Source of the DNA: Bacteroidia bacterium
Lineage (GTDB): Bacteria > Bacteroidota > Bacteroidia > UKL13-3
Direction: 5' to 3'
Assembly (NCBI GenBank): GCA_023151275.1
Contig: JAKLJI010000011.1
Location: forward strand, 49,233-113,232
Length of the DNA: 64,000 nucleotides
Part shown: positions 26,770 to 35,872 of the stretch, piece after piece
Position numbering within the stretch: the first letter of the stretch is position 1
Layout: each line of letters begins with the position of its first letter
Translations under genes and position numbers: made by a program
Notes under the pieces: generated by a model
The model's database searches: none
Told to the model about the DNA's origin: nothing
What the model saw: the letters and a program-made list of their open reading frames with translations, nothing else

Positions 26770-27930
26770 CTACGGTTTTTTCAATTTAAATTGCATGCGC
26801 GCATTCTGACTTTCATCACTGTGCAAAAGAAATTGTAAGCGCTTTCGCTGAAAAATAACTTCAAGCAATGCGGTATTGGGAGGCATATTTCCCTGGGTTT
26901 CGGCCACTGTTATTACTTCATGAATCGGCTCTTCCTCACTTAAATTGAAACTAAAGCAATGCGGCTTTTTACTTAATCCAGCCTGCTTAATTATGGGTAG
27001 GCCGTTGTGGTATACGCTAATGGTGTCACCATCAATTTTACTGTCATCGAAAAAGCACAATTCAATAGTTCCTGCCGGTAACTCAACCGATTGAATCAGG
27101 TTGTCTCTGCGTTGGTTGATTGGCTGCGTAGGACGAGTTTTCTCTGCTTTACCTTTATTTTTTACACTAGCTGTGGTATCTGGTTTTACTGCGGGTGCTG
27201 CTTGAACTTTTTCTTTTGGAGCCGGTTTTTTGATTGCCTGCTTAGCTGCTTGAACTATGGGAGCTGGAGGTGTTGATTTTATCTTTGGCAATTCTTCCTC
27301 CCATTCAACCAATAATACATCATCCATTGCAAAATCATTTCCACAACCACCTGTCTGACTATTCCGAAATCGTATTACCAAAGGTTCGGGATTGCTACCA
27401 GTAGAAAAGGTGATGGAATACCTTCTCCACAAGGGATTTTGTTTCCAGGGAATAATGCCTGTTTTTGAATAGGTTAGGGGCTTCCCATTGCGCGTTTCAA
27501 TACGCAGCTCAATATTGGGTTGTAAGGGTTCACAATTTTGTGTTTCCTGCAAAATATTGGCTAGCCAGAAACTAATTTCATAATTACTTGAAGCTTTTAA
27601 TTGCCTCAAAGGAATGCTCATGAAATCTCCAGGATTGAAATTGGCATTCACCAACATGAAATTTCCCTGCTTATCGCCAGGAGTATGGTCCTCATTCATT
27701 TTTAACCAACCGTTAGAAAAGCAACCCGGACTGCTGGGCAGGAAAGCAAATTTGCCATCGTCAGGACAATCACTGTCCTGCTTTTCATATTCCCCAAAAT
27801 CAAGAAATCGGGTACCCAAAAATTGGTAATTGCTTCCAAAGGCCAGATTAAAAACTGTGTCTTTGTAAATCCGAGTTTGTGCTGAAAGCATTGTCGAAAA
27901 GGCAAGAAATAGCAAGGTGATATACCGCAT
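26770..27930 (-). CDS. Secreted protein with carbohydrate-binding-like domain
   Basis: A 386-aa protein with a signal peptide ending near TMLSAQ. Residues about 40-210 look like a galactose-binding-like jelly-roll (GNFMLVNANFNPGDF, ISFWLANILQ, VIRFRNSQTGGCGNDFAMDDV). A Lys/Ala/Pro-rich linker (about 215-275) leads to a C-terminal beta domain seen in many Bacteroidota envelope proteins: ELCFFDDSKIDGDTISVYHN and PPNTALLEVIF. No T9SS sorting tail or OmpA domain follows. It is probably periplasmic or surface located and binding rather than catalytic. The domain names are by pattern. Confidence 0.65.
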   Translation of the reverse strand: MRYITLLFLAFSTMLSAQTRIYKDTVFNLAFGSNYQFLGTRFLDFGEYEKQDSDCPDDGKFAFLPSSPGCFSNGWLKMNEDHTPGDKQGNFMLVNANFNPGDFMSIPLRQLKASSNYEISFWLANILQETQNCEPLQPNIELRIETRNGKPLTYSKTGIIPWKQNPLWRRYSITFSTGSNPEPLVIRFRNSQTGGCGNDFAMDDVLLVEWEEELPKIKSTPPAPIVQAAKQAIKKPAPKEKVQAAPAVKPDTTASVKNKGKAEKTRPTQPINQRRDNLIQSVELPAGTIELCFFDDSKIDGDTISVYHNGLPIIKQAGLSKKPHCFSFNLSEEEPIHEVITVAETQGNMPPNTALLEVIFQRKRLQFLLHSDESQNARMQFKLKKP

Positions 27931-28026
27931 ACATGGGGAAGTTGAGGAAAAAAGAAATAAGCGTATCAGCTAAAAATTCCAACTTTGGAAAAGGACTTTC
28001 CAATTGCAGAATTCAGGCTTCCAATT

Positions 28027-28106
28027 GAGCGAGAGAAACTGAGTTTAGGTACAATTTCATAGACATTTTGGGCAGTTATAGCTGGTCAAATGAATGTTCC
28101 GGATTA
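28027..28106 (+). repeat. MITE-like repeat, copy E (right half)
   Basis: A partial copy with GAGAGAAACTGAGTTTAGG, CAATTTCATAGACATTTTGG and GTCAAATGAATGTTCCGG, matching the right half of copy C with scattered changes. The left half is missing. Its end (GGATTA) contains the stop codon of the thiolase gene on the minus strand. Confidence 0.7.
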
Positions 28107-29303
28107 TTCCAGATTTTCGTAAATGATAGCTACTCCCTGTCCAACGCCCACGCACATGGTTGCAAGTCCATAACGTACATTTCTACGTTTCATTTCATGC
28201 AAAAGGGTAGAACTGATGCGTGAACCACTCGCTCCAAGCGGATGTCCAATAGCGATTGAACCACCTTTTACATTCACGAGTTCCGGGTTGATTTCAAGGT
28301 CGCGCATGCAGGCAATACTTTGAGAAGCAAAGGCCTCATTGAGTTCAACTAAACCAATATCCTTCATGCTTAAACCAGCCCTTTGCAAGGCTTTTCTGGT
28401 TGCAGGAACTGGTCCAATACCCATGATGGAAGGGTCTACACCTGCAACGGCTTTGGCAACAATACGAGCCATTGGTTTTAGGTTCATCGCTTTGGCTGCT
28501 GAATCCGAGCAAATAAGCAAAGCTGCGGCGCCATCGTTAATTCCTGAAGAATTTCCCGCAGTTACTGTTCCTTCTTTGTTAAACGCAGGTTTCAATTTTG
28601 CAAGGTCTTCAATCGGACTCAAGCGAGGATGTTCGTCTTTATCAAAACGTTTAGGCTCTCCTTTTTTCTGCGGAATTTCAATTGCTGTTAGTTCATTATT
28701 GAACAAGCCTTGTTCATGGGCAAGTTGGTATTTTTGCTGAGAGCTCAGCGCAAATTCATCCTGCTCTAGGCGACTAATATTCCATTGTTTGGCCACATTT
28801 TCAGCCGTTTCTCCCATGGAAAAGGGATGGTAAAGGGCAGCAAGTGCTTTATTGGTAAATCGCCAGCCTATTGTTGTATCGTAAATTTCCGGGGTTCTTG
28901 AGAAGGCCGTTTCTGCCTTAGCCATCACAAATGGAGCACGTGTCATCGATTCGGTTCCACCGGCAATATACACTTCACCATCTCCTGATTGAATTGCTCG
29001 AGTGGCATCTATGATGGATTGAAGTCCGCTGGCACAAAGACGATTTACAGTATTGCCACCTATGTTTACGGGTAAACCAGCCAACAATAAGGCCATGCGG
29101 GCAACATTCCGGTTGTCTTCTCCGGCTTGATTGGCTGCGCCTAAAATGACATCTTCAATTTGGGTTACATCCAGATTTGGATTGCGTTGAACCAGCGCTT
29201 TGATAACAGTAGCAGCCAAGTCATCAGGGCGAATATTGCTCAGGCTACCACCAAATTTACCAACTGGACTGCGCAATGCGTCAATTACAAAAACGTCTTT
29301 CAT
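28104..29303 (-). CDS. Thiolase, PcaF/PaaJ-like acetyl-CoA C-acyltransferase
   Basis: A 399-aa thiolase with all catalytic parts: NRLCASGLQSI (nucleophile Cys near residue 90), VELNEAFASQ, GGSIAIGHPLGASG (His) and ATMCVGVGQG (second Cys). It cleaves 3-oxoacyl-CoA or condenses acetyl-CoA units. The segment NQAGEDNRNVARMALLLAGL and the block TTIGWRF are like 3-oxoadipyl-CoA thiolases (PcaF/PaaJ), but no aromatic degradation genes are nearby, so general fatty-acid or acetoacetyl-CoA use is equally possible. It is monocistronic. Its stop lies inside the end of a MITE-like repeat. Confidence 0.93.
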   Translation of the reverse strand: MKDVFVIDALRSPVGKFGGSLSNIRPDDLAATVIKALVQRNPNLDVTQIEDVILGAANQAGEDNRNVARMALLLAGLPVNIGGNTVNRLCASGLQSIIDATRAIQSGDGEVYIAGGTESMTRAPFVMAKAETAFSRTPEIYDTTIGWRFTNKALAALYHPFSMGETAENVAKQWNISRLEQDEFALSSQQKYQLAHEQGLFNNELTAIEIPQKKGEPKRFDKDEHPRLSPIEDLAKLKPAFNKEGTVTAGNSSGINDGAAALLICSDSAAKAMNLKPMARIVAKAVAGVDPSIMGIGPVPATRKALQRAGLSMKDIGLVELNEAFASQSIACMRDLEINPELVNVKGGSIAIGHPLGASGSRISSTLLHEMKRRNVRYGLATMCVGVGQGVAIIYENLE

Positions 29304-29719
29304 TAGGGATAATTTGGCCGCAAATTAAGGAAAGAACCGGAAAAGGTGATGCTTTGTCAATTCAGGAAATCCTAGACTAGGCTAACCAAACCTATTTGGG
29401 CTATTTGTTTTATACCTTTCGATTGCCAGTTTAATCTCCTATAGTAGGAATCCAATTTGGATTCTTGCAATGAATAACCTGCTTCCGATTAAGCTTGATG
29501 CCTTCAGCTTTTAAGCCATTTTTTGAAGAAACAATTGCGGAATTCTCAATTCATTTTTTCATTTCAACAGGAAAGGCTAACTTCAATTTCTAGTTCAATT
29601 TATTCATAAATCAGACCCGCTTAATCTCGAATCCAATCCTGTGAACTTTGTAACATCCATCCGCTTTTTGTAGTATATTACATTGTAGAATTTATCAACT
29701 ATTCAATTTTCAAACTACC
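29304..29719. other. 416-bp intergenic region, nothing identified
   Basis: No open frame, RNA gene or hairpin terminator of note was seen between the divergent thiolase and WG-repeat genes. It is AT-rich and must contain both promoters, but no convincing TTTG/TAnnTTTG pair was found. Confidence 0.5.
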
Positions 29720-30103
29720 GTGAAAAGATACGTTTTATTCTTGGTTTTTGGTTTAGTCGTAAACCCATTTCAGGTATTCTGCTTGAATCCTGTTGCCATT
29801 TCAAAATCAATTTCCTTTCAAATGGCTTCGAACACTGGGAATAGTGAAAGTCTCAATTCCTTGTTTGACGGTTTTGATTGGGTTGGTCCCTTTGATGAAT
29901 ACCGCTCAGGTTGGGCCTTGGTAAGTGTTGATGGTAAAATGGGTTTCATCAATGAAGATGGAAAGCTTGTTGTCAAGCCCCAGTTCGACCAGATTGGTCC
30001 CTTTGATGAATACCGCTCAGGTTGGGCATTGGTGAGTGTTGATGGTAAAATGGGTTTCATCAATGAAGATGGTAAGGTCGTTTTTGATAAGATCAGCTTT
30101 TGA
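29720..30103 (+). CDS. Short WG-repeat secreted protein
   Basis: A 127-aa protein that starts at GTG and has a signal peptide (YVLFLVFGLVVNPFQVFC). The mature part holds two WG repeats that are almost identical (RSGWALVSVDGKMGFINEDG each). WG proteins are usually longer, with ten or more repeats, so this is a small or reduced member. Such repeats form beta-rich binding modules; no activity can be assigned. Confidence 0.75.
   Translation: MKRYVLFLVFGLVVNPFQVFCLNPVAISKSISFQMASNTGNSESLNSLFDGFDWVGPFDEYRSGWALVSVDGKMGFINEDGKLVVKPQFDQIGPFDEYRSGWALVSVDGKMGFINEDGKVVFDKISF
29885..30072 (+). repeat. Tandem duplication inside the WG gene
   Basis: The DNA from GGTCCCTTTGATGAATACCG recurs 111 bp (37 codons) later with about 3 changes over 77 bp, including synonymous ones. 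This is the sign of a recent in-frame duplication that generated the second WG repeat. Confidence 0.85.
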
Positions 30104-30223
30104 GATTTGAGTAGGAAAGTGAATTCGGAAAATTTAGTAGCACATCCAATAATGCCTGCTTTAGAAATACATTTGAAACCAAGCGCCATCCATTGCTAAG
30201 TAAACTCTAAAGTCAAACAAAAA

Positions 30224-30250
30224 GGGCCATTAACAAATTGCTAATGGCCC
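30224..30250 (-). terminator. Terminator of the 597-aa protein gene
   Basis: An inverted repeat GGGCCATTA / TAATGGCCC with a 9-nt loop is followed on the minus strand by TTTTTGTTT, 29 bp after the stop codon. Confidence 0.75.
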
Positions 30251-30278
30251 AGAATTTTAAATCTTAATGTAGGCTGAT

Positions 30279-32072
30279 TTAAGCAGTCACCGCCTCAAAC
30301 CAATGGCGTAATTCCTGCTTTTTGGATTCGAGTTGTTTCAAGCAATTGCTTTTTACCTGCTTAAAATACTTTTCTTGCTTCGAGAACAAATCCTGGTAGT
30401 AGTTCATACCATCCTCTAAGTTCTTACGGAAAGTCATCAAGTTTTTATTCAAGGCAGGAACCTCAACTTCGTTCATTTTCTTTTTCAAGAAATCCATGTA
30501 CAAGCCAAGTTCTTTGATGAACACATTGGGACGGTCGGTACGGTGAATAATATTGGTACGTCCATAAATATGATCCACCATTGTTTTAAGGCTCACAACA
30601 TCCGAAAAATAGGCCATGTTAGGTCCGGGACAAACGCTTACGCCTGGACCTTCTGCGCGGGTTTCAATACCATTAACCAATAAGGCGGGAGTTCCAAGTC
30701 CTACACATAAACAGCTTTTTACCAAAACCTTGTCTATTTTTTGTTCGCGCTCTTCCGTACTTAACTCCAAGGTGTCAATTTCGCTCAACTTTGCATGTTG
30801 GAATTTTCTGGATGCGGTACACAAATCTTCACCGTTGATTTCTTTATTGAGTGCAACATATTTTTTAGGACAAGCACTTCCCGGGCGACCTTTATCAATC
30901 CATTCTTGCTTTTCTTGGTCTTTGGTATTGCCATAAACGCTGTTGAATGGAACACCAAGCGGAGATGTGTCGCTCAAATACAAATCTTTTTCGGTTGCAT
31001 GCGACAATAGCTCAAGGGTATCAGGATCTACGTTGGTCGCTTCAGGTACTAGCAGGAAAGGGGTTCCCCAGCCAATGCCATCCAAATCGTAATATTCCAT
31101 CAAGAATTCATGTTCTTCTGCAGTACCAACACCACCTTGCGCAGTTATTTTTTGTACCGGAGCTTCTGAAGGCATAGCTTTATCTTTTTCAGCCAAAGCA
31201 GCTGCACACATGTTCCAAAGCTCTTCGCGCAAGCTTTGACGATTGGTTTTAAATTCCTCCAAAATGGGGCCCATCAAATAGCCATCACTTGCAAATGCGT
31301 GACCACCACAATTCAAACCCGATTCAATTCGGAATTCAGAAACCCAAAGTCCTTTTTTGGCTAAGAATTTTCCCTGAATTAATGCTGAACGGTAATCACT
31401 GGTTTTAAGAATGATTTTCTTTTTAATGTAGCCATCAACAGTTGGAAAGAAATCAGAGAAACGATCCATATAGCTATACAAGCGTGGATTCATTCCAGCT
31501 GAAAGAATAATGGAAGATTCAAGCGAACTTTCGGCAAAACCGCGCAAAGCGGCATGCGCATCATTGAACTCAACCGGAAGTTTTTCCCCGTTTTGGGTAT
31601 TCTCCTTGTCCAGTTTGGTCATAATGTTCACATCAATGCTACCTTTTACCAGGTTTTCATTTAGCCAATTCATCAATTCGTTGCTGTTTTGATGTTTGGC
31701 TACAAATTCATTGAAATTTTGCTTAATCGAAGAGGAGTCGGGCAACATGGCCAGATACTTATCTAGTTCTTGGCGGCCATTGTCGATATTCACTTTAAGT
31801 TGACGGAATTTTTCATCCACCAATTCCTGCATCAGATTAAGGTAGGCCGTAATGCGTTTTGCGCGAAAATCATCCATTTTTGAACTGATAGCCTGATAGG
31901 GCTTATCAAAGCGTTCGCAATAGAATTTGCGCATTTTTTCGATGAGGATATCATCCACCAAAGAAATGGAGGAAGATATGCCATAAGGCGCTACCTTAAA
32001 GGGCGTATCGATGGTGAAACCAATGCCCATGATCGGGATATGAAAGCTGTGTGCGATGGTTTTAGTTGTCAT
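30279..32072 (-). CDS. Conserved 597-aa protein, possible TIM-barrel flavoprotein
   Basis: A large soluble protein with no signal peptide. The segment from about residue 220 to 360 (ESGLNCGGHAF, AQGGVGTAEEHEFLMEYY, GIGWGTPFLLVPEATNVD) recalls the glycine-rich phosphate-binding part of nitronate monooxygenase or IMPDH-like TIM barrels. Six or more cysteines cluster in the next third (GSACPKK, GEDLCTAS, KSCLCVGLG, VSVCPGP), which could bind a metal or Fe-S cluster. The C-terminal 100 residues look coiled-coil. No reaction can be assigned. It diverges from the DPP11 gene 120 bp away. Confidence 0.6.
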   Translation of the reverse strand: MTTKTIAHSFHIPIMGIGFTIDTPFKVAPYGISSSISLVDDILIEKMRKFYCERFDKPYQAISSKMDDFRAKRITAYLNLMQELVDEKFRQLKVNIDNGRQELDKYLAMLPDSSSIKQNFNEFVAKHQNSNELMNWLNENLVKGSIDVNIMTKLDKENTQNGEKLPVEFNDAHAALRGFAESSLESSIILSAGMNPRLYSYMDRFSDFFPTVDGYIKKKIILKTSDYRSALIQGKFLAKKGLWVSEFRIESGLNCGGHAFASDGYLMGPILEEFKTNRQSLREELWNMCAAALAEKDKAMPSEAPVQKITAQGGVGTAEEHEFLMEYYDLDGIGWGTPFLLVPEATNVDPDTLELLSHATEKDLYLSDTSPLGVPFNSVYGNTKDQEKQEWIDKGRPGSACPKKYVALNKEINGEDLCTASRKFQHAKLSEIDTLELSTEEREQKIDKVLVKSCLCVGLGTPALLVNGIETRAEGPGVSVCPGPNMAYFSDVVSLKTMVDHIYGRTNIIHRTDRPNVFIKELGLYMDFLKKKMNEVEVPALNKNLMTFRKNLEDGMNYYQDLFSKQEKYFKQVKSNCLKQLESKKQELRHWFEAVTA

Positions 32073-32192
32073 ATTATGCGGGGCAATTTAGCCACTTTGA
32101 AAAGTCATAACTATGATATTTTTCAGCTTAGCGGAGGGCTAAGAAGCTGAGTAAAGGCTTCAATTGCCACAAACTTGTTATCTTAGCCGCCG

Positions 32193-34358
32193 ATGAAACG
32201 AATAGTCTTTTCACTGATGCTTGCAAGCCTATGTATGCTTGCCACATCGCACAAAGCAGGAAAAGCCGATGAAGGCATGTTTCCGTTATCGGAATTGAAG
32301 CAGGTAGACTTAAAATCTGCCGGATTGCGGATGGATCCCATGGCATTGTACAATCCAAATGGGGTAAGTACAATTGATGCCATAGTTCGCGTAGGCGGAT
32401 GTACAGGGTCGTTTGTAAGTGAAGATGGATTAATTGTTACCAACCACCATTGCGCATTCAGTTTTGTGCATGCCATTAGCGATACGCAAAACAAATATAT
32501 GGATCGTGGTTTTTTAGCCAAAACCAAACAGGAAGAAGCTCCAGCCAAAGGATTGGTTTGTAAGATTACAGCCAGCTATGAGGATGTTTCTGAAAAGGTG
32601 TTGAAAGGAACCCAAGAAACCAATGATCCCTTGAAACGTCTTCAATTGATTGCTGCCAATACCAAGAGCATTACTGATGAAGAAAATAAGAATAATCCAG
32701 GTTTGCAATGCGAAATTTCGGAGATGTTTACCGGAAGAACTTATGTTTTATTTCGTTACAAATTGTTGAAAGATGTTCGCCTGGTTTATGTTCCCGGAAG
32801 AAGTATTGGTGAATATGGTGGCGAAAAAGACAATTGGGTTTGGCCTAGACATAGTGGAGATTTTGCTTTCCTTAGGGCATACGTTGCACCGGATGGCTCT
32901 GCGGCCGATTACTCGGTAAACAATGTTCCATATAAGCCTATTAAGCATTTAAAGATTAACATAAAAGGCGTAAAAGAAAACGACTTTGTGTTTATTTTGG
33001 GATATCCCGGACGCACCTTCCGCAATCAGCCAGCCGGATTTTATCAGTACCACGAAAAATACATGCTGAAGTATGTAAGTGATTTGTTCAACTGGCAAAT
33101 TCAATACATGGAAAACCTGGGAAAAAACAATCCATACCTTGAATTGAAATATGCTGCTCGCATTAAAAGTTTGGCCAATACTGCCAAGAACTACGAAGGC
33201 AAATTGCAAGGATTTCGTCGCGTTGGATTAAGTGCGCGCAAGAAAAAAGAAGAACAAGAAATGCATGCACTCATCTTGAAAACACCGGAATTAAAAGCCA
33301 AGTATGAAACCCTAATTCCTGAATTGAATGCCACTTATGATGAGATAATAAAGTACGCTCCGAGGAATTTATTTTATGATTATTTGTATGCGCTTTCACC
33401 AAGCTTTCAATTTGCCGCAGCTTTAGATAATTACCGCACAGCTTATAAAGCCATAAGCGATAAAGCCGAAAAGGAGGCCTTTTTGAAAAAGCAGGTTCCT
33501 CGTTTGCAGCAATTGTATATAAGGTTGTTTGGTCAAATGGACCCGGTTTTGGAAAAGGCGCTGTTGAGCAAAATGTTTGATGATGCAAGCAAATACAATT
33601 CAGACAATGAAGTTGTTGCTATCAGCCAGTTTTACAAGAAAAATAAAACACCGGATGCTCGTTTAAAAGCCATTGACAAATTCTTTAGCAAGTGTTCATT
33701 CAATAAAGATTCTAAAAAGATTTTGGAACTCATGGCCGATTCGTCGGACAAGGTTTTTGGCTTGAATGATGATTTGATTCGTTTTGCCCATTCCATAAAT
33801 CCGGAGGTGAATGCGTATGATGAATTGGATAAAATTAGAGAAGGAAAATTGAATAGCTTACTTGCCAAGTACGTAGATGCAAAATCAGTAATCAACGCCA
33901 AGCAATTTATTCCCGATGCCAATGGAACCTTGCGTTTCACCTATGGTTATGTGAAAGGTTATTCTCCAAATGATGGAGAATGGAATAAGCCATTTACAAC
34001 CTTACGCGGTGTTATTGAAAAAGAAGATGGCGTAGATTACGAATTGTTGGATTTGGTAAAAGAATTGTACCGCAATAAAGATTTGGGAAATTATATCCAT
34101 CCTGATTTGGGTGATTTACCGGTTGACTTCTTATACAACCTTGACACAACAGGAGGCAATAGCGGAAGTCCGGTTTGTGATGCAGATGGCAATTTGGTTG
34201 GGGTTAATTTCGACCGTGCCTTTACAGCAACCATAAACGACTATGCCTGGAACGAAAGCTATTCCCGCTCTGTGGCAGTTGATATTCGCTATGTGTGTTG
34301 GGTCGTCGAAAAGGTGGCAGGGGCCAATGAATTAATCAAAGAATTGGGACTGAAATAA
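32193..34358 (+). CDS. dpp11: S46 dipeptidyl-peptidase, DPP11 type
   Basis: A 721-aa periplasmic serine peptidase with a signal peptide (VFSLMLASLCMLATS). The chymotrypsin-like triad is in place: H85 in TNHHCAF, D223 in PRHSGDFAFL and S657 in GGNSGSPV. The residue 18 positions after the catalytic Ser is Arg (R675, in NFDRAF). In the family this position is Arg in DPP11 (Asp/Glu at P1) and Gly in DPP7 (hydrophobic P1), so acidic P1 specificity is predicted. The length matches Porphyromonas DPP11 (about 720 aa). It would release dipeptides for uptake by carriers such as the POT transporter in this window. Confidence 0.93.
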   Translation: MKRIVFSLMLASLCMLATSHKAGKADEGMFPLSELKQVDLKSAGLRMDPMALYNPNGVSTIDAIVRVGGCTGSFVSEDGLIVTNHHCAFSFVHAISDTQNKYMDRGFLAKTKQEEAPAKGLVCKITASYEDVSEKVLKGTQETNDPLKRLQLIAANTKSITDEENKNNPGLQCEISEMFTGRTYVLFRYKLLKDVRLVYVPGRSIGEYGGEKDNWVWPRHSGDFAFLRAYVAPDGSAADYSVNNVPYKPIKHLKINIKGVKENDFVFILGYPGRTFRNQPAGFYQYHEKYMLKYVSDLFNWQIQYMENLGKNNPYLELKYAARIKSLANTAKNYEGKLQGFRRVGLSARKKKEEQEMHALILKTPELKAKYETLIPELNATYDEIIKYAPRNLFYDYLYALSPSFQFAAALDNYRTAYKAISDKAEKEAFLKKQVPRLQQLYIRLFGQMDPVLEKALLSKMFDDASKYNSDNEVVAISQFYKKNKTPDARLKAIDKFFSKCSFNKDSKKILELMADSSDKVFGLNDDLIRFAHSINPEVNAYDELDKIREGKLNSLLAKYVDAKSVINAKQFIPDANGTLRFTYGYVKGYSPNDGEWNKPFTTLRGVIEKEDGVDYELLDLVKELYRNKDLGNYIHPDLGDLPVDFLYNLDTTGGNSGSPVCDADGNLVGVNFDRAFTATINDYAWNESYSRSVAVDIRYVCWVVEKVAGANELIKELGLK

Positions 34359-34363
34359 AAAAA

Positions 34364-34401
34364 AGCCGTCTTGAAATAATTTTCAAGACGGCCTTTTTTT
34401 T
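34364..34401 (+). terminator. Terminator of the DPP11 gene
   Basis: A perfect 12-bp stem (GCCGTCTTGAAA) with a 4-nt loop is followed by a run of eight T, just after the stop codon at 34358. Confidence 0.9.
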
Positions 34402-34448
34402 CTGGCGCTATCGCAAGAAGAGTTAAATTGATTAAGGTTAAATTCAGT

Positions 34449-35010
34449 CATTCACAACCATCATTCCCTTCATTCCTTCATGGTTAAACTAATCCATCAA
34501 GTCGATAAAATTTAGTCATCAAAAAAAATTGCGAAGCAAACCTTCATTCTCTTCATTTCTTCATGGTTAACTACATTTATCAAGATGATTAAAATTTAGT
34601 CATCAAAAAGAAAAAATTGCGAAGCAACCCTTCATTCCCTTCATTCCTTCATGGTTAACTACATTCATCAAGATGATTAAAATTTAGTCACCAAAAGAAA
34701 AATTTTGCGAAGCAAACCTTCATTTCCTTCATCCCTTCATGGTTAACCATATCCATCAAGATGATTAAAATTAAGTCACTAAAAGAAATATTTGCGAAGC
34801 AAACCTTCATTTCCTTCATCCCTTCATGGTTACCTATTTCCACCAAGATGATTAAAATTTAGTCACTAAAAGAAAGATTTGCGAAGCAACCCTTCATTCC
34901 CTTCATTTCTTCATGGTTAACTACATTCATCAAGATGATTAAAATTTAGTCATCAAAAAGAAAAAATTGCGAAGCAACCCTTCATTCTCTTCATCCATTT
35001 ATGGTTAGAA
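34449..35010. repeat. Seven tandem repeats of 83-89 bp
   Basis: The block TTCATGGTTAACTACATTCA, then CAAGATGATTAAAATTTAGT, then TTGCGAAGCAA and CCCTTCATTCCCTTCATTCC, repeats seven times; the TTCATGG landmark is at 34477, 34560, 34648, 34736, 34823, 34910 and 34999 (TTATGG in the last). Units differ at a few positions. Each unit carries the small inverted repeat TTGCGAAGCAA. There is no open frame through it and no spacer pattern. It fills the gap between dpp11 and arsM. Confidence 0.9.
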
Positions 35011-35026
35011 ATTAGTGGCCCTGAGA

Positions 35027-35860
35027 TTAGCAACAGCCAGGACTACAACAGGCATCGGGTTTTTCCGCATAAACTGTGATGCTGAAAATGATGCAAGGGT
35101 TCGACTTATAAATAACGATTTCCTCGGCATTCAGGTAATCCTTCAGTATATCATCCGGAATTATAATTGGTTTTTCTTTTTGCAGGGTAATGTTTGAAAA
35201 ACCAGCATTTGAAATGATAGCAAGATAGTCCTCTTTTTGGATGGCGCTAGCAACGCAACCAGCATACATTTCAGCTGCATTTTTGATGCGTTCAGGTAAA
35301 TCGCCTGTAAGCACAATATCCGAAATGCTAAAATGGCCACCCGGTTTCAGGATTCGGAAAACCTCAGAGAAAGCCTTTGGTTTATCTGGAACCAGATTCA
35401 TGACACAATTGCTCACTACCACATTTGCAACATTGGCCGTAACAGGTATTTTTTCAATATCTCCAAGTCGGAATTCTACATTATTGAAGCCTAGTTTTTC
35501 GGCATTTTCTCTAGCACGGTCAATCATGGCTTCGGTAAAATCTATTCCAATTACCTTTCCACTTTCACCCGTTTCGTGGCGGGCGACAAAGCAATCGTTT
35601 CCGGCACCACTTCCTAAATCAATAACGGTATCTCCTTTTTTGATTTTTGCAAATTCTGTCGGTATTCCACAACCCAGTTTCAAATCTGCATCCGGATTGT
35701 AACCCTCCAAGTGATTGTACTCATCGCTCATGATGTTGTAAACCTCGGTGCTGCATGAACCACTACCACAGCAGGATGATGCATTCAATGCGGGGTCTTG
35801 TAAAGCAATTTCACTGTATTTCTGCTTTACCATTTCTTTGATTTCGTTAGTTGTTTTCAT
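35027..35860 (-). CDS. arsM: Arsenite methyltransferase
   Basis: A 277-aa SAM-dependent enzyme that methylates As(III) to volatile or less toxic organoarsenicals. The SAM loop is VIDLGSGAGNDCFVA and the three conserved arsenic-binding cysteines are seen as C64 (KLGCGIP), C152 (SNCVMNLVPDK) and C202 (YAGCVASA). Extra cysteine clusters occur near the N-terminus (SSCCGSGSCS) and at the very end (CCSPGCC), as in other bacterial ArsM. It follows arsR by 12 bp on the same transcript, so it should be induced by arsenite. Confidence 0.95.
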   Translation of the reverse strand: MKTTNEIKEMVKQKYSEIALQDPALNASSCCGSGSCSTEVYNIMSDEYNHLEGYNPDADLKLGCGIPTEFAKIKKGDTVIDLGSGAGNDCFVARHETGESGKVIGIDFTEAMIDRARENAEKLGFNNVEFRLGDIEKIPVTANVANVVVSNCVMNLVPDKPKAFSEVFRILKPGGHFSISDIVLTGDLPERIKNAAEMYAGCVASAIQKEDYLAIISNAGFSNITLQKEKPIIIPDDILKDYLNAEEIVIYKSNPCIIFSITVYAEKPDACCSPGCC

Positions 35861-35872
35861 ACGATTTTGATT

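Noticed and set aside
28104..29303. Assignment of the thiolase as a definite 3-oxoadipyl-CoA thiolase (pcaF)
   Set aside because: The sequence is similar, but no beta-ketoadipate pathway genes are nearby, so only the general class is claimed.
34449..35010. CRISPR-like array
   Set aside because: The units are almost the same from end to end, so there are no unique spacers, and no cas genes are present.
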